Assembly (NCBI RefSeq): GCF_002355475.1
Contig: NZ_AP014862.1
Coordinates: 186,001-250,000 of the forward strand
Direction: 5' to 3'
Source of the DNA: Pseudomonas furukawaii
GTDB taxonomy: Bacteria > Pseudomonadota > Gammaproteobacteria > Pseudomonadales > Pseudomonadaceae
Length of the DNA stretch: 64,000 nt
This document shows positions 38,900 through 48,095 of the stretch, in pieces. The notes beneath the pieces are model-generated. The model was given only the letters and a program-made list of their open reading frames with translations, had not been told where the DNA came from and ran no database searches. The position numbers were made by a program, and so were the translations under genes. Within the stretch, counting starts at the first letter, position 1; each line of letters starts with the position of its first letter.

Positions 38900-40033
38900 C
38901 TACTTCACAAACAGGTCGAAGTAGCGCTGGAACAGATACAGGCGATTGCGCCCGTAGCCGGTCGTTTCCACGAGGATCTTCATCTGTTCCAGTTGCTTGA
39001 TCAGCGCATTGGCGCTTTGGTGAGTGACTCCCAGATGCTCGGCCGCCTCGTTCACATTGAGCAGCGGGCGCTGATACAGGAGCATCAGCAGTTTCTTGGC
39101 GTTTTCCGCCCGGCCGCCAAGGGCGAGTATCTGATGCTCCACATCCTGGCGGAGCGCCATGATGGCCATGAACGTGTCCTTGCTGCTGGTGGCGGTTTCC
39201 ACAATGGCAGTCAGGAAGAAGCGCAGCCAGTGCAGCAAGTCGTTGGAGGCGCGTACCACCGTCAGTGCGTCGTAGTAGGCGCCCCGATTCCGCTCGAAGA
39301 AGTCCGACAGGTACAGCGCGGGCTTGTGCAGTAGCCCCTTGTCCACGAGGTACAGGGTGATCAGCAGGCGCCCGATCCGGCCATTGCCGTCGAGAAAGGG
39401 GTGGATGGTCTCGAATTGGTAGTGGCTCAGCGCGATGCGAATGAGGTCGGGCACTCGTATGTCGTCGTTGTGCCAGAAACGTTCGAGGTCACTCATGAGG
39501 TCGGGCACCTCATGCGGATGCGGCGGTACGAACACCGCATTGTTCAGGTTGCTGCCGCCGATCCAGTTCTGTGAGGCGCGAAACTCTCCCGGCATTTTGT
39601 GCGCGCCGCGAACGCCCTGCATCAGGACCGAGTGGGTCTGCTTGAGCAGGCGTATGGAGAGTGGCACCCCCTGCAATTGATCGACAGCGGTATTGATCGC
39701 TTCGATGTAGTTCTGCACTTCCTGCCAGTCATCGCGCTTTTCCGGCGCGACCTGCTCCTTGCGCATGATGGCTTCGTCCATCTGCGTCTGGGTGCCTTCG
39801 ATGCGGCTGGATGTGTTGGCCTCCTTGGCGATATGCATGCGAATGAACAGGTCGACATCCGGGACCATGAGCGAAAGCGTATTCAGCTCGGCCAGGGCTC
39901 GTGACGCCTGCTCCAGGAGGGTATTGAGCCGCGGATCCATCCAGAGCCATTCCTGGTTGATCCGAGTCGGCGAAAAACTCTTGTACTGGTATTGCTGCTG
40001 CCAGTGGCCGGAGATGAACTGTTCGACTTGCAT
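38900..40033 (-). CDS. Fic-domain protein (probable AMP transferase) with C-terminal winged helix
   Basis: 377 residues: Fic N-terminal region with the self-inhibitory motif SSRIEG (75-80, S-x3-E-G), the Fic core with HPFLDGNGRIGR (211-222; all catalytic positions present), and a C-terminal winged helix (LNVNEAAEHLGVTHQSANALI). Fic enzymes usually transfer AMP to Tyr, Ser or Thr; this is the class with an N-terminal inhibitory helix, like Shewanella SoFic. The start is set at 40033; ATG 40105 would overlap the GTPase stop as ATGA and add 24 residues. It looks less GC-rich than its neighbours. Confidence 0.88.
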   Translation of the reverse strand: MQVEQFISGHWQQQYQYKSFSPTRINQEWLWMDPRLNTLLEQASRALAELNTLSLMVPDVDLFIRMHIAKEANTSSRIEGTQTQMDEAIMRKEQVAPEKRDDWQEVQNYIEAINTAVDQLQGVPLSIRLLKQTHSVLMQGVRGAHKMPGEFRASQNWIGGSNLNNAVFVPPHPHEVPDLMSDLERFWHNDDIRVPDLIRIALSHYQFETIHPFLDGNGRIGRLLITLYLVDKGLLHKPALYLSDFFERNRGAYYDALTVVRASNDLLHWLRFFLTAIVETATSSKDTFMAIMALRQDVEHQILALGGRAENAKKLLMLLYQRPLLNVNEAAEHLGVTHQSANALIKQLEQMKILVETTGYGRNRLYLFQRYFDLFVK

Positions 40034-40101
40034 CAGGCGCTTTCCTTCTCCTGCTTCGATTGCGGGGTGTCGCAGAGCCAGACTCCTTGTCTGGGCATCG
40101 A

Positions 40102-41478
40102 TCATTGTGCCGGAAGAAACTGCTTGGCCAACTGCGCCACCTCGGCCTGACGCTCGGCCTGCTCCAGTTCCGCCCCCGTGTTCAGCGACGACCATTCCGG
40201 GTGGGCCCGGGCCCTGGACAGTTCCGGCGGCAACTTGCCCTCGCGCCACTGGCGCTCTTCCGGCGTCTCGACCCGCACGGCCTCGAAGGCCGCGTGCCCG
40301 CGCGCGTCCAGGGCCTGCAGCAGCTGGCATTGGCGCAGGGCGAGCAGGCGCAGGATGGCGTCGTCCACCGTCAGCTCGCGTTGTCCCTTGAGCTTGCCCA
40401 GCAGGCGCTCGCCGTAGTGGCCGACGGTCTGCCAGGCGCCCCCGGCGATGGCCCCCAGGGCCGCCGCCGCGCCCAGGGTCAGGCCGCCCACCAGCAGGTC
40501 AAGGCCCGCGCCTGCCGCCGCGCCAGCCGCCATTCCGCCTCCCAGGCGCACGCCCAGCTGCCTGAGGGTTTCCGGGTTGAACAGGTCATCGCCCCAACGG
40601 CCGCCCAGCAGCGGCAGCTCGCCGGTGGCGGCGGCGCCGTCGTCGAAGGCGTAGAGCCTTAGCAGGGCCTCGACGCAGCGTTGCTCGCGATCGCGCACCT
40701 GCTGGCGCAAGCGCTCGGTGGCGGCCTCGAGGGCCGTTTCCTGGGCGGGAACGCTGCGGCGGCAGGCGGCGGCATCCAGCAGCAGTTCGGCGATCAGGCG
40801 GCTGCCCGCTTCGAGGCGCAGGCGGCGTTGTGCCTGGTGATCGTCCACCAGCCGCTGCAACTGCGGGCGCGCGCGCTCCAGCAGCAGCGCCAGGCTGTCG
40901 TAGAGGCGCTGCTCGCCGTCCAGCGGCGGGGCCACGCTGTCGAAGCGCACCAGGGCGTGCAGGCCCAGGCGGGCCAGCGCCGCGCGCCAGTCGTCCTCGC
41001 GGTGGCTGCCGCTGGCGACGAAGTTCAGCACCGGCAGCAGGGGGCGGCCACACAGGGCCAGTACCGCCAGTTCGTCGCGGTACTTGGCCAGCACCGGTTC
41101 GCGGGCGTCGATCACATAGAGGCCGGCGTCGGACGCCAGCAACTGGCGCAGCACCTTGGCCTCCTGCTCGAATCGCTGGCGCGCCTCGCTGCCTTCGAGG
41201 AAGCGGGCGATGCGGGCGGGGCCGTCGAGCCGCTCGCCGGGCCGATCGAGACGCTCCAGGTGTTCCAGCAGGGCGATGGCATCCTCCAGGCCCGGCGTGT
41301 CGTAGAGCTCCAGCAGCGGGGTACCGTCCACCGACAGGCGAGCGCCCTCCACGTGACGGGTGGTGCTGGGGCGGTGGGAGACCTCGCCGAACGACCGGTC
41401 GCGCAGCAGGGTGCGTAGCAATGAGGTCTTGCCCACATTGGTATGGCCCACCACGGCGAGCTTGAGGGGCTTAGTCAT
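40102..41478 (-). CDS. DUF3482-type GTPase
   Basis: 458 residues. N-terminal Era/TrmE-like G domain: P-loop GHTNVGKT at 11-18, switch I RPSTTRH near 36-42, G3 DTPG at 60-63. A clear NKxD motif is missing (VLNFVASG stands where G4 is expected). The middle is helical and Arg/Gln-rich. Residues of about 310-350 are Gly/Ala-rich and hydrophobic (GGGMAAGAAAGAGLDLLVGG), suggesting membrane contact. Its gene overlaps the membrane-protein gene upstream by 8 nt, so the two probably form a complex. Function unknown. Confidence 0.82.
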   Translation of the reverse strand: MTKPLKLAVVGHTNVGKTSLLRTLLRDRSFGEVSHRPSTTRHVEGARLSVDGTPLLELYDTPGLEDAIALLEHLERLDRPGERLDGPARIARFLEGSEARQRFEQEAKVLRQLLASDAGLYVIDAREPVLAKYRDELAVLALCGRPLLPVLNFVASGSHREDDWRAALARLGLHALVRFDSVAPPLDGEQRLYDSLALLLERARPQLQRLVDDHQAQRRLRLEAGSRLIAELLLDAAACRRSVPAQETALEAATERLRQQVRDREQRCVEALLRLYAFDDGAAATGELPLLGGRWGDDLFNPETLRQLGVRLGGGMAAGAAAGAGLDLLVGGLTLGAAAALGAIAGGAWQTVGHYGERLLGKLKGQRELTVDDAILRLLALRQCQLLQALDARGHAAFEAVRVETPEERQWREGKLPPELSRARAHPEWSSLNTGAELEQAERQAEVAQLAKQFLPAQ

Positions 41479-42853
41479 GGCCGCTCTCCAGCCAGTTCAT
41501 GGGCGCGCCCTGGCTGAAGGGCAGGCCAAGCCGCGCCAGGGCTTGCTGCCAGTCCTCCAGGCGATGGCTGTCCAGCGCCTCGCCCGGCGGCGCCGGCAAC
41601 AGCCAGATGCGGATCTCGCCGGCGCTGCGGGCCAGCTCGCCGATCAGTGCCAGGGTTCCGCGGTCCGGTGAGCGGCGTGGGTCGCAGGCCACGGCGAGGC
41701 GCTCGGCGGGAAAACGGCTCAACTGCCCCAGCAGGCGCTGGCGCTGCTCGCGGCTATCCAGCACGCCGGCGTCGCCAACCCCCTTGGGCAGGGCCGGCGG
41801 CCAGGGACGGCGGTCGTCCAGCTCGATGGCCACCAGCAGGGCCCCCTCGCTCCGGCCGTTGAATGCATGGGGAGTCGGCTCCATCGGCGCATCCGCTGCG
41901 GCATCGCAGACGCCGAGGCGTTCGCTGGGCGGCTGCAGGCGTTCCCGCAGCAGGTTGTAGCCGGGCAGGCCGAGGTCCAGCGCCAGGCGCGAGCGGCCGT
42001 GAAGCCAGCGTCCGAGACAAAGCAGGCCCAGCAGCAGGCGCGGCAACAGGCCGTAGGTGAAGGTCACGCCCAGCAGCCAGCCGGACCAGGCCTGGCGGGC
42101 GCCATCGTCGGCCAGCGCGCTGCTGCTGGCGCGAATGGTCTCGATGTCCGGCAGGCTGAAGCCCAGGAGGCCTGGCAGCGCACCCAGCGCCTGGGTGAGG
42201 ACGACGAAGGTGTCGCTGTCGAGCAGGGTGGTTTCCCAGACGAAGCCGTAGCGGCGGGTGGAGAGCAGCAGCAGGAGCATGACCAGGGCGCTGCCCAGGG
42301 CCAGCAGCCAGGCGCCGTGGACCAGGGCGCCCAGGCCCCAGCGGGTCAGTCCGTGGCGTTGCAGGAGCAGGAGCAGCGCGGGGGCCAGGTGGGCGGCCCG
42401 GGCGTCGCGGGCGAGCTTGCCGCTGGCCCAGAGCCAGAGGCGTCCGAGCAGGCTGGCGCTGCCTCCGAGGCCGAAGCTCAGCGCCCAGCCCAGCAGGGTC
42501 AGCAGGTGCAGTCCGAGCAGGCTGCCCAGGGCCCAGAACAGGTTCACCGGGCGTTGGCCGTCACCGAGGGCGGCCAGGGCCAGGCCGGCGCCGCTGATGA
42601 TCGCCAGCGCCGCCAGCAGCAGGCCGGCCAGGCGCGCGCCCTGGCGCCAGCGCTGCAGCGCCGGGTACTGGCCGTCGCGCTCGGCGAGCCAGAGGGCGCG
42701 AGCCTGGATGCGTTGGGGGAGATCGCCGCCGGCGGCGTTGGCGCGGCGGTTGGCCTCGGCGTCTTCCAGGGGCCCCGCGTGTTCCTCGCGCAGGCGGATG
42801 GCTTCGGTCAGCCAGAGGCGGTCAAGGTGGGAGAGGGTGTCGAGTCGGCTCAC
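41471..42853 (-). CDS. DUF2868-type integral membrane protein
   Basis: 460 residues with an N-terminal soluble part, about four to five hydrophobic segments (near 75-97, 104-127, 180-200, 215-235 and 265-285), and a soluble C-terminal domain with a strand-helix pattern (GALLVAIELDDRRPWPP, ERLAVACDPRRSPDRG). First gene of the three-gene minus-strand operon with the GTPase and Fic genes. The C-terminal domain may dock the GTPase. No enzymatic motif recognised. Confidence 0.78.
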   Translation of the reverse strand: MSRLDTLSHLDRLWLTEAIRLREEHAGPLEDAEANRRANAAGGDLPQRIQARALWLAERDGQYPALQRWRQGARLAGLLLAALAIISGAGLALAALGDGQRPVNLFWALGSLLGLHLLTLLGWALSFGLGGSASLLGRLWLWASGKLARDARAAHLAPALLLLLQRHGLTRWGLGALVHGAWLLALGSALVMLLLLLSTRRYGFVWETTLLDSDTFVVLTQALGALPGLLGFSLPDIETIRASSSALADDGARQAWSGWLLGVTFTYGLLPRLLLGLLCLGRWLHGRSRLALDLGLPGYNLLRERLQPPSERLGVCDAAADAPMEPTPHAFNGRSEGALLVAIELDDRRPWPPALPKGVGDAGVLDSREQRQRLLGQLSRFPAERLAVACDPRRSPDRGTLALIGELARSAGEIRIWLLPAPPGEALDSHRLEDWQQALARLGLPFSQGAPMNWLESGHD

Positions 42854-42895
42854 GAAGGGCCCCTAGGCCAAGGGTGAGCGCTGAGAATATCAGCG

Positions 42896-42924
42896 AAAAG
42901 GCCGGCATATCGCGCCGGCCTTTT
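42896..42924. terminator. Bidirectional terminator between the NCS2 permease and DUF2868 genes
   Basis: Perfect 11-bp arms AAAAGGCCGGC/GCCGGCCTTTT with a 7-nt loop, 16 nt past the permease stop on the minus strand. Four As on one side and four Ts on the other allow use in both directions. Confidence 0.8.
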
Positions 42925-42939
42925 CGCCTGGGGTGGGTG

Positions 42940-44478
42940 TCAGTGGCTGTGGGAGCCAGCCGCCATCTTCACCCTGGGTTCCGGCGCGCCGCCGTGGTGG
43001 TGGTCGTCCCGGTCGGTCACTGGCACCTCGTTGCCGTCGCAGTCATAGAGCTTGCCGTCGCGGAAGTAGTCGCCTTCGTGGAGCACGGCGATGTCCTGGT
43101 AGCGCAGGGTGCGCTCGCTGGCGGCGACGAACACCGACTGCTGGTCGGAGTTGCCGGCCTTCAGGTGGTTGAACAGCAGGTTCAGCAGGATGGCCATGAT
43201 CGCGGCCGAACTGATGCCCGAGTGGAAGATGGTTTCGAACCAGGCCGGGAAGTGGTGGTAGAAGCTCGGCGCGGCGATCGGGATCATGCCGAAGCCGATG
43301 GAGGTGGCGACGATGATCAGGTTCATGTTGTTGCGGTAGTCCACCTGGGCCAGGGTGCGGATGCCCGAGGCCGCCACGGTGCCGAACAGCACCACGCCCG
43401 CGCCGCCCAGCACGGCGGTGGGAACGGCGGCGATCAGGCGACCCATCACCGGCAGCAGGCCGAGGGTCACCAGGATCAGGCCGGCGGTGGCCACCACGTA
43501 GCGGCTCTTCACGCCGGTCACGGCCACCAGGCCGACGTTCTGGGCGAAGGCGCTCTGGGTGAAGGAACCGAACAGCGGCGCCACGGAGCTGGAGATCATG
43601 TCGGCACGCAGGCCGTTGCCCAGGCGCTTGGAGTCCACCTTGGTGCCGATGATCTCACCCACGGCGAGGATGTCGGCGGAGGTTTCCACCAGGGTGACGA
43701 TGATCACGATCAGCATCGAGAGGATGGCCGCCAGCTGGAACTCCGGCATCCCGAAGTGCAGCGGGGTGGGCATGGCCACCAGCGGGCCTTCCAGCACCTT
43801 GGAGAAGTCCGCCATGCCGAAGAACACGGCGGCGACGGTGCCGATGACCATCGCCAGCAGGATCGACAGGCGCGAGATGCTGGCACTGCCCAGCTTGCTC
43901 AGCAGCAGCACGGTGGCGAGGGTGAAGGCGGCCAGGCTGACGTTGGCCACACTGCCGAACTCCGGCGACTGGCTGTTACCGCCCATGGCCCAGCGCGCCG
44001 CGACGGGCATCAGGGTCAGGCCGATGGTGGTGATGACGATGCCGGTCACCAGCGGCGGGAAGAACTTGGTGATCCGCGAGAACACCGGCGTGATCAGCAG
44101 GCCGATCAGCGAGGCGGAAATCACCGCGCCCAGCACCACGGGAATACCGCCCTGACCGTTGCCGCCGATGATGGCGATCATGGTCGCGACGCCGGCGAAC
44201 GACACGCCCTGCACCAGCGGTAACTGGCAACCGAAGAAGGGCAGGCCGATGGTCTGCAGCAGGGTGGCCAGCCCACCCGCGAAGAGTGAGGCTGCGATCA
44301 GCAGGCCGATGTCCGCGGGCGACAACCCGGCGGCCTGGCCGATGATCAGGGGTACCGCGACAATGCCGCCATACATGGTCAGCACATGCTGAAGACCGTA
44401 GGCGAAGTTGGCTCCAATGCCGAGGTTTTCGTCTTCCGGGCGTTGCACCGGAGACGGACTTGCGGATGGGACTGTCAT
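42940..44478 (-). CDS. NCS2-family nucleobase:cation symporter (purine/xanthine-uracil type)
   Basis: 512 residues, 12-14 membrane helices. Family marks: QHVLTMYGGIVAVPLI from residue 30, the QNVGLVAVTGVKSR signature and ETSADILAVGEIIG. It resembles xanthine/uric-acid permeases more than UraA, but the base cannot be fixed by eye. Unusual is the His-rich cytoplasmic tail (DDHHHGG and SHSH at the end). ATG 44478 starts the homologous part; 19 upstream codons were dropped. The leader carries an A-rich motif (AATAACAA, minus strand) and two TTGTATACAA-like palindromes. Confidence 0.87.
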   Translation of the reverse strand: MTVPSASPSPVQRPEDENLGIGANFAYGLQHVLTMYGGIVAVPLIIGQAAGLSPADIGLLIAASLFAGGLATLLQTIGLPFFGCQLPLVQGVSFAGVATMIAIIGGNGQGGIPVVLGAVISASLIGLLITPVFSRITKFFPPLVTGIVITTIGLTLMPVAARWAMGGNSQSPEFGSVANVSLAAFTLATVLLLSKLGSASISRLSILLAMVIGTVAAVFFGMADFSKVLEGPLVAMPTPLHFGMPEFQLAAILSMLIVIIVTLVETSADILAVGEIIGTKVDSKRLGNGLRADMISSSVAPLFGSFTQSAFAQNVGLVAVTGVKSRYVVATAGLILVTLGLLPVMGRLIAAVPTAVLGGAGVVLFGTVAASGIRTLAQVDYRNNMNLIIVATSIGFGMIPIAAPSFYHHFPAWFETIFHSGISSAAIMAILLNLLFNHLKAGNSDQQSVFVAASERTLRYQDIAVLHEGDYFRDGKLYDCDGNEVPVTDRDDHHHGGAPEPRVKMAAGSHSH

Positions 44479-44494
44479 GGTGGGCTCTCGCGTT

Positions 44495-44502
44495 TTGTTA
44501 TT
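44495..44502 (-). promoter_or_regulatory. Candidate Hfq/Crc A-rich motif in the permease leader
   Basis: On the minus strand AATAACAA fits AAnAAnAA, about 16 nt upstream of the permease ATG. Confidence 0.35.
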
Positions 44503-44512
44503 GTGCTGCCAA

Positions 44513-44556
44513 CTGTAGACAATTATTCGAGTCATTGACTAGTGGTTTGTATACAA
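44513..44556. promoter_or_regulatory. Two GntR-type palindromes upstream of the NCS2 permease
   Basis: TTGTATACAA at 44547-44556 is a perfect 10-bp palindrome of the kind bound by GntR/FCD-family regulators. CTGTAGACAA at 44513-44522 matches it at 8 of 10 positions. They are 34 bp apart in a strongly AT-rich 286-bp divergent region shared with folA, close to the expected permease promoter. The regulator is not encoded in the window. Confidence 0.45.
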
Positions 44557-44764
44557 TTTTAATTGCTTTGTTGTTCGATGAACATGCAGTCAATTACCGC
44601 GAATCTCGGCAAATAATAACAATCAAGTAGTTGACTTAATGGTCAGATAAAGAGGTCTCGACGAATGGTCGATGCGGCGACCGTCCGGGTGCCCGGATTT
44701 CGTTACGGATGATCCGGCGTCCGTTGGCTTCCTCGCCGTCGTGCCAGCCGGTATCCTCGCCGCC

Positions 44765-45277
44765 ATGAACAAGACCCTCCCCCTCTGTCTCATCGCAGCC
44801 CTCGCGCAGAACCGCGTGATCGGTCGCGACAACCAGCTCCCCTGGCACCTGCCGGCGGACCTCAAGCACTTCAAGGCCCTGACCCTGGGCAAGCCCATCA
44901 TCATGGGCCGCAAGACCTGGGACTCCCTGGGTCGCCCGCTGCCTGGGCGTCTCAACCTGGTGGTCAGCCGCCAGGCCGGCCTGCAGCTGGAGGGCGCCGA
45001 AGTCTTTCCCGACCTGGCCACGGCCATCGCCCGGGCCGAAGTCTGGGCGCGAGAGGAGGAGGTGGATGAAGTGATGCTGATCGGTGGCGCCCAGCTCTAC
45101 GACCAGGGCCTGCCCGAGGCGGATCGTCTCTACCTGACCCAGGTGGCGCTGGAGCCGGAAGGCGATGCCTTCTTCCCCGAGGTGCCCGCCGCCGACTGGC
45201 ACCTGACCTCCAGCATCGAACACGAAGCCAGCGACACGACGCCGGCCTATGCCTTCCAGGTGTGGGAGCGGCGCTGA
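44765..45277 (+). CDS. folA: Dihydrofolate reductase
   Basis: Reduces dihydrofolate to tetrahydrofolate with NADPH, restoring the cofactor spent by ThyA. 170 residues: AALAQNRVIGRDNQLPWHLPAD at 11-32, where Asp32 is the catalytic acid; PIIMGRKTWDSLGRPLPGR; VMLIGGAQLY. ATG 44765 fits the family start; 31 upstream codons were dropped. The ribosome site is weak. Confidence 0.96.
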   Translation: MNKTLPLCLIAALAQNRVIGRDNQLPWHLPADLKHFKALTLGKPIIMGRKTWDSLGRPLPGRLNLVVSRQAGLQLEGAEVFPDLATAIARAEVWAREEEVDEVMLIGGAQLYDQGLPEADRLYLTQVALEPEGDAFFPEVPAADWHLTSSIEHEASDTTPAYAFQVWERR

Positions 45278-45397
45278 CACCGCTGGGAGCCTGCCAAGCG
45301 CTGCATCCCCTCTGGATCCGGATCGCGACCGCAGTCGGGCGCAGGCTGTGCGTCGGCCTACCGCACCTGAACCCCCTTCGCTGCGGCGTAAAAGGGC

Positions 45398-45859
45398 TCA
45401 GATATCCAGGGCCCGCAGCTCCGCCCTCACCCCGTCCCCCACCAGCAGGAACCCCACCGATATCGGCAGGCTGAAGCGCCTGGGCCCGGCGCTGCCCGGG
45501 TTGACGTGGAGTATGCCGTCGCGGCTGGTGACCAGCGGCTTGTGGGAATGGCCGGTGACGATGGCGTCGATGCCGCGCGTGGTCAGGCCGGGGGGAATGT
45601 CGGCCTGGTCGTGGACCAGGTAGAGGCGGGCGCCGCCGAGGCAGAGGGTGGCGTCATGAGGGATTTCCAGGGCCCAGTCCTGGGTGTCGTTGTTGCCGCG
45701 CACCACGGTGAGCGGCGCGAGCTGGCGCAGGGCGTCGAGGATCTCGGGCTTGCCGATGTCACCGGCATGCAGGATGTGGTGGCAGCCTTCCAGCGCCGCC
45801 AGGGCCTGGGGCCGGAGCAGGCCGTGGGTGTCGGCGATCAGGCCGATGCGCAGGGTCAT
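45398..45859 (-). CDS. YfcE-type metallophosphoesterase
   Basis: 153 residues with all motifs of the calcineurin-like phosphodiesterase fold: DTHG (Asp10, His12), GDIG (Asp34), GNND (Asn56), His83, and GHSHKP (His104, His106). These bind two metal ions. The YfcE/MJ0936 group hydrolyses artificial phosphodiesters; the natural substrate is unclear. ATG 45859 was chosen, 38 codons inside the open frame. It is convergent with folA; the 120-bp gap between them shows only a weak CCCTT/AAGGG stem. Confidence 0.88.
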   Translation of the reverse strand: MTLRIGLIADTHGLLRPQALAALEGCHHILHAGDIGKPEILDALRQLAPLTVVRGNNDTQDWALEIPHDATLCLGGARLYLVHDQADIPPGLTTRGIDAIVTGHSHKPLVTSRDGILHVNPGSAGPRRFSLPISVGFLLVGDGVRAELRALDI

Positions 45860-45971
45860 GGAAGGGGCCTCGTGGTGGAACGAGGCCCATTCTGCCTCAG
45901 ACCGGGGCGCGTACGGGTGTCCAGCGTCCGGGGGGCGGGAGTCGCGCCTTGCTGCAGCCACTCCCGCACGC

Positions 45972-46000
45972 AAAGAAAAAGCCCGGCGCGTGGCCGGGCT
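45972..46000 (-). terminator. Rho-independent terminator of ilvD
   Basis: On the minus strand, AGCCCGGC/GCCGGGCT with a 5-nt loop is followed by TTTTTCTTT. It lies 19 nt past the ilvD stop. Confidence 0.88.
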
Positions 46001-46018
46001 CTCGGGTTGACGCGGCTA

Positions 46019-47857
46019 TCAGCCTTCCAGCATCGCCTTGTTGCGTACCGCGCCCTTGTCGGCGCTGGTGGCCAGCAGGGCGTAGGCTTTCAGGGCGGTA
46101 GTCACCTTGCGCGCGCGCGGGGCGGCGGGTTTCCAGCCCTTCTTCTCCTGGACGTGGCGACGGTGGGACAGCTCCTCGTCGGACACCAGCAACTGGATGG
46201 TGCGGTTGTGGATGTCGATGTGGATCTTGTCGCCATCCTGCACCAGGCCGATGGCGCCGCCGGCGGCGGCTTCCGGCGAGGCGTGGCCGATGGACAGGCC
46301 CGAGGTGCCGCCGGAGAAGCGGCCGTCGGTGAGCAGGGCGCACTGCTTGCCCAGGCCCTTGGATTTCAGATAGCTGGTGGGGTAGAGCATTTCCTGCATG
46401 CCCGGACCGCCCTTCGGACCTTCGTAGCGGATGACCACGACGTCGCCGGGCTTCACCTCGTCGGAGAGGATGCCTTTCACGGCGGCGTCCTGGCTCTCGA
46501 AGATTTTCGCGGTGCCTTCGAACACATGGATGGATTCATCCACGCCGGCGGTCTTCACCACGCAACCGTCGAGGGCGATGTTGCCGTAGAGCACCGCCAG
46601 GCCGCCTTCCTGGGAGTAGGCGTGTTCGACGCTGCGGATGCAGCCGTTCTCGCGGTCATCGTCCAGGCTGTCCCAGCGGGTGCTCTGGCTGAAGGCGACC
46701 TGGGTCGGGATGCCGGCCGGGCCCGCCTTGAAGAAGGTGTGGACGGCTTCGTCGTCGGTCTGGGTGATGTCCCACTGGGCGATGGCGTCGGCCATGCTCG
46801 GGCTGTGCACGGTGGGCACGTCGGTGTGCAGCAGGCCGCCACGGGCCAGCTCGCCGAGGATGCTGAAGATGCCGCCGGCGCGGTGCACGTCTTCCATGTG
46901 GTACTTCTGGATGTTCGGCGCCACCTTGCACAGCTGCGGCACCTTGCGCGACAGGCGATCGATGTCGCGCAGGTCGAAGTCGATCTCCGCCTCCTGGGCG
47001 GCGGCCAGCAGGTGCAGGATGGTGTTGGTGGAGCCGCCCATCGCGATGTCCAGGGTCATTGCGTTCTCGAACGCCTTGAAGCTGGCGATGTTGCGCGGCA
47101 GCACGGACTCGTCGCCCTCGCCGTAGTAGCGCTGGCACAGTTCGACGGCCAGGCGGCCGGCGCGCAGGAACAGCTGCTCGCGGTCGGCGTGGGTGGCCAG
47201 GGTGGAACCGTTGCCCGGCAGCGACAGGCCCAGGGCCTCGGTCAGGCAGTTCATGGAGTTGGCGGTGAACATGCCGGAGCAGGAACCGCAGGTGGGGCAG
47301 GCGCTGCGCTCGTACTCGGCGACCTTCTCGTCGGAGCAGGAATCGTCGGCGGCGGCGACCATGGCGTCCACCAGGTCCAGGCCGTGGTTGGCCAGCTTGG
47401 TCTTGCCGGCTTCCATCGGGCCGCCGGAGACGAACACCACCGGGATGTTCAGGCGCAGGGCGGCCATCAGCATGCCGGGGGTGATCTTGTCGCAGTTGGA
47501 GATGCAGACGATGGCGTCGGCGCAGTGGGCGTTGACCATGTACTCCACGGAGTCGGCGATGATCTCGCGGCTCGGCAGGGAATAGAGCATGCCGTCGTGA
47601 CCCATGGCGATGCCGTCGTCCACGGCGATGGTGTTGAACTCCTTGGCCACGCCGCCGTGCTTCTCGATCTCGCGGGCGACCAGTTGGCCCAGGTCCTTCA
47701 GGTGCACGTGGCCGGGCACGAACTGGGTGAAGGAGTTGGCGATGGCGATGATCGGTTTCTTGAAGTCTTCGTCCTTCATCCCGGTGGCGCGCCAGAGGGC
47801 GCGGGCGCCGGCCATGTTGCGGCCGTGGGTGGAGGTTTTCGAGCGATAGTCGGGCAT
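46019..47857 (-). CDS. ilvD: Dihydroxy-acid dehydratase
   Basis: Iron-sulfur enzyme of isoleucine/valine synthesis, converting dihydroxy-acids to 2-oxoacids. 612 residues. Cluster-region cysteines stand in [12 protein letters not shown] (Cys122) and [18 protein letters not shown] (from 187); the C-terminal [17 protein letters not shown] block is present. The length and the start [20 protein letters not shown] match the E. coli-type enzyme. Single-gene unit with its own terminator. Confidence 0.97.
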   Translation of the reverse strand: MPDYRSKTSTHGRNMAGARALWRATGMKDEDFKKPIIAIANSFTQFVPGHVHLKDLGQLVAREIEKHGGVAKEFNTIAVDDGIAMGHDGMLYSLPSREIIADSVEYMVNAHCADAIVCISNCDKITPGMLMAALRLNIPVVFVSGGPMEAGKTKLANHGLDLVDAMVAAADDSCSDEKVAEYERSACPTCGSCSGMFTANSMNCLTEALGLSLPGNGSTLATHADREQLFLRAGRLAVELCQRYYGEGDESVLPRNIASFKAFENAMTLDIAMGGSTNTILHLLAAAQEAEIDFDLRDIDRLSRKVPQLCKVAPNIQKYHMEDVHRAGGIFSILGELARGGLLHTDVPTVHSPSMADAIAQWDITQTDDEAVHTFFKAGPAGIPTQVAFSQSTRWDSLDDDRENGCIRSVEHAYSQEGGLAVLYGNIALDGCVVKTAGVDESIHVFEGTAKIFESQDAAVKGILSDEVKPGDVVVIRYEGPKGGPGMQEMLYPTSYLKSKGLGKQCALLTDGRFSGGTSGLSIGHASPEAAAGGAIGLVQDGDKIHIDIHNRTIQLLVSDEELSHRRHVQEKKGWKPAAPRARKVTTALKAYALLATSADKGAVRNKAMLEG

Positions 47858-48095
47858 GGGGGTTCCTGCGGCTAATAGGGTTGCGAGTCCTGCACGACCC
47901 GCTTGTGGGAGTCATGTGCGTATGGAGCCCGGGGCGCGTGCCGGCGCGTGGATGGCTGCGCCTGCAGGGTGCCGGGGTAGCGGGGTCTCCGCGTGCCCGG
48001 CAGGGGCTCGTTCGGCCTGCCGAAGGGTAACTGGCGAGGGATGCCCGATTCTAACCCCGCCCGCTCGGCACTGGAAAGGCGCGCCGGGCCGCCGC

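Noticed and set aside
47858-48095. Possible small gene or RNA between dpkA and ilvD
   Set aside because: 238 bp with no supported frame or clear hairpin; nothing could be assigned.
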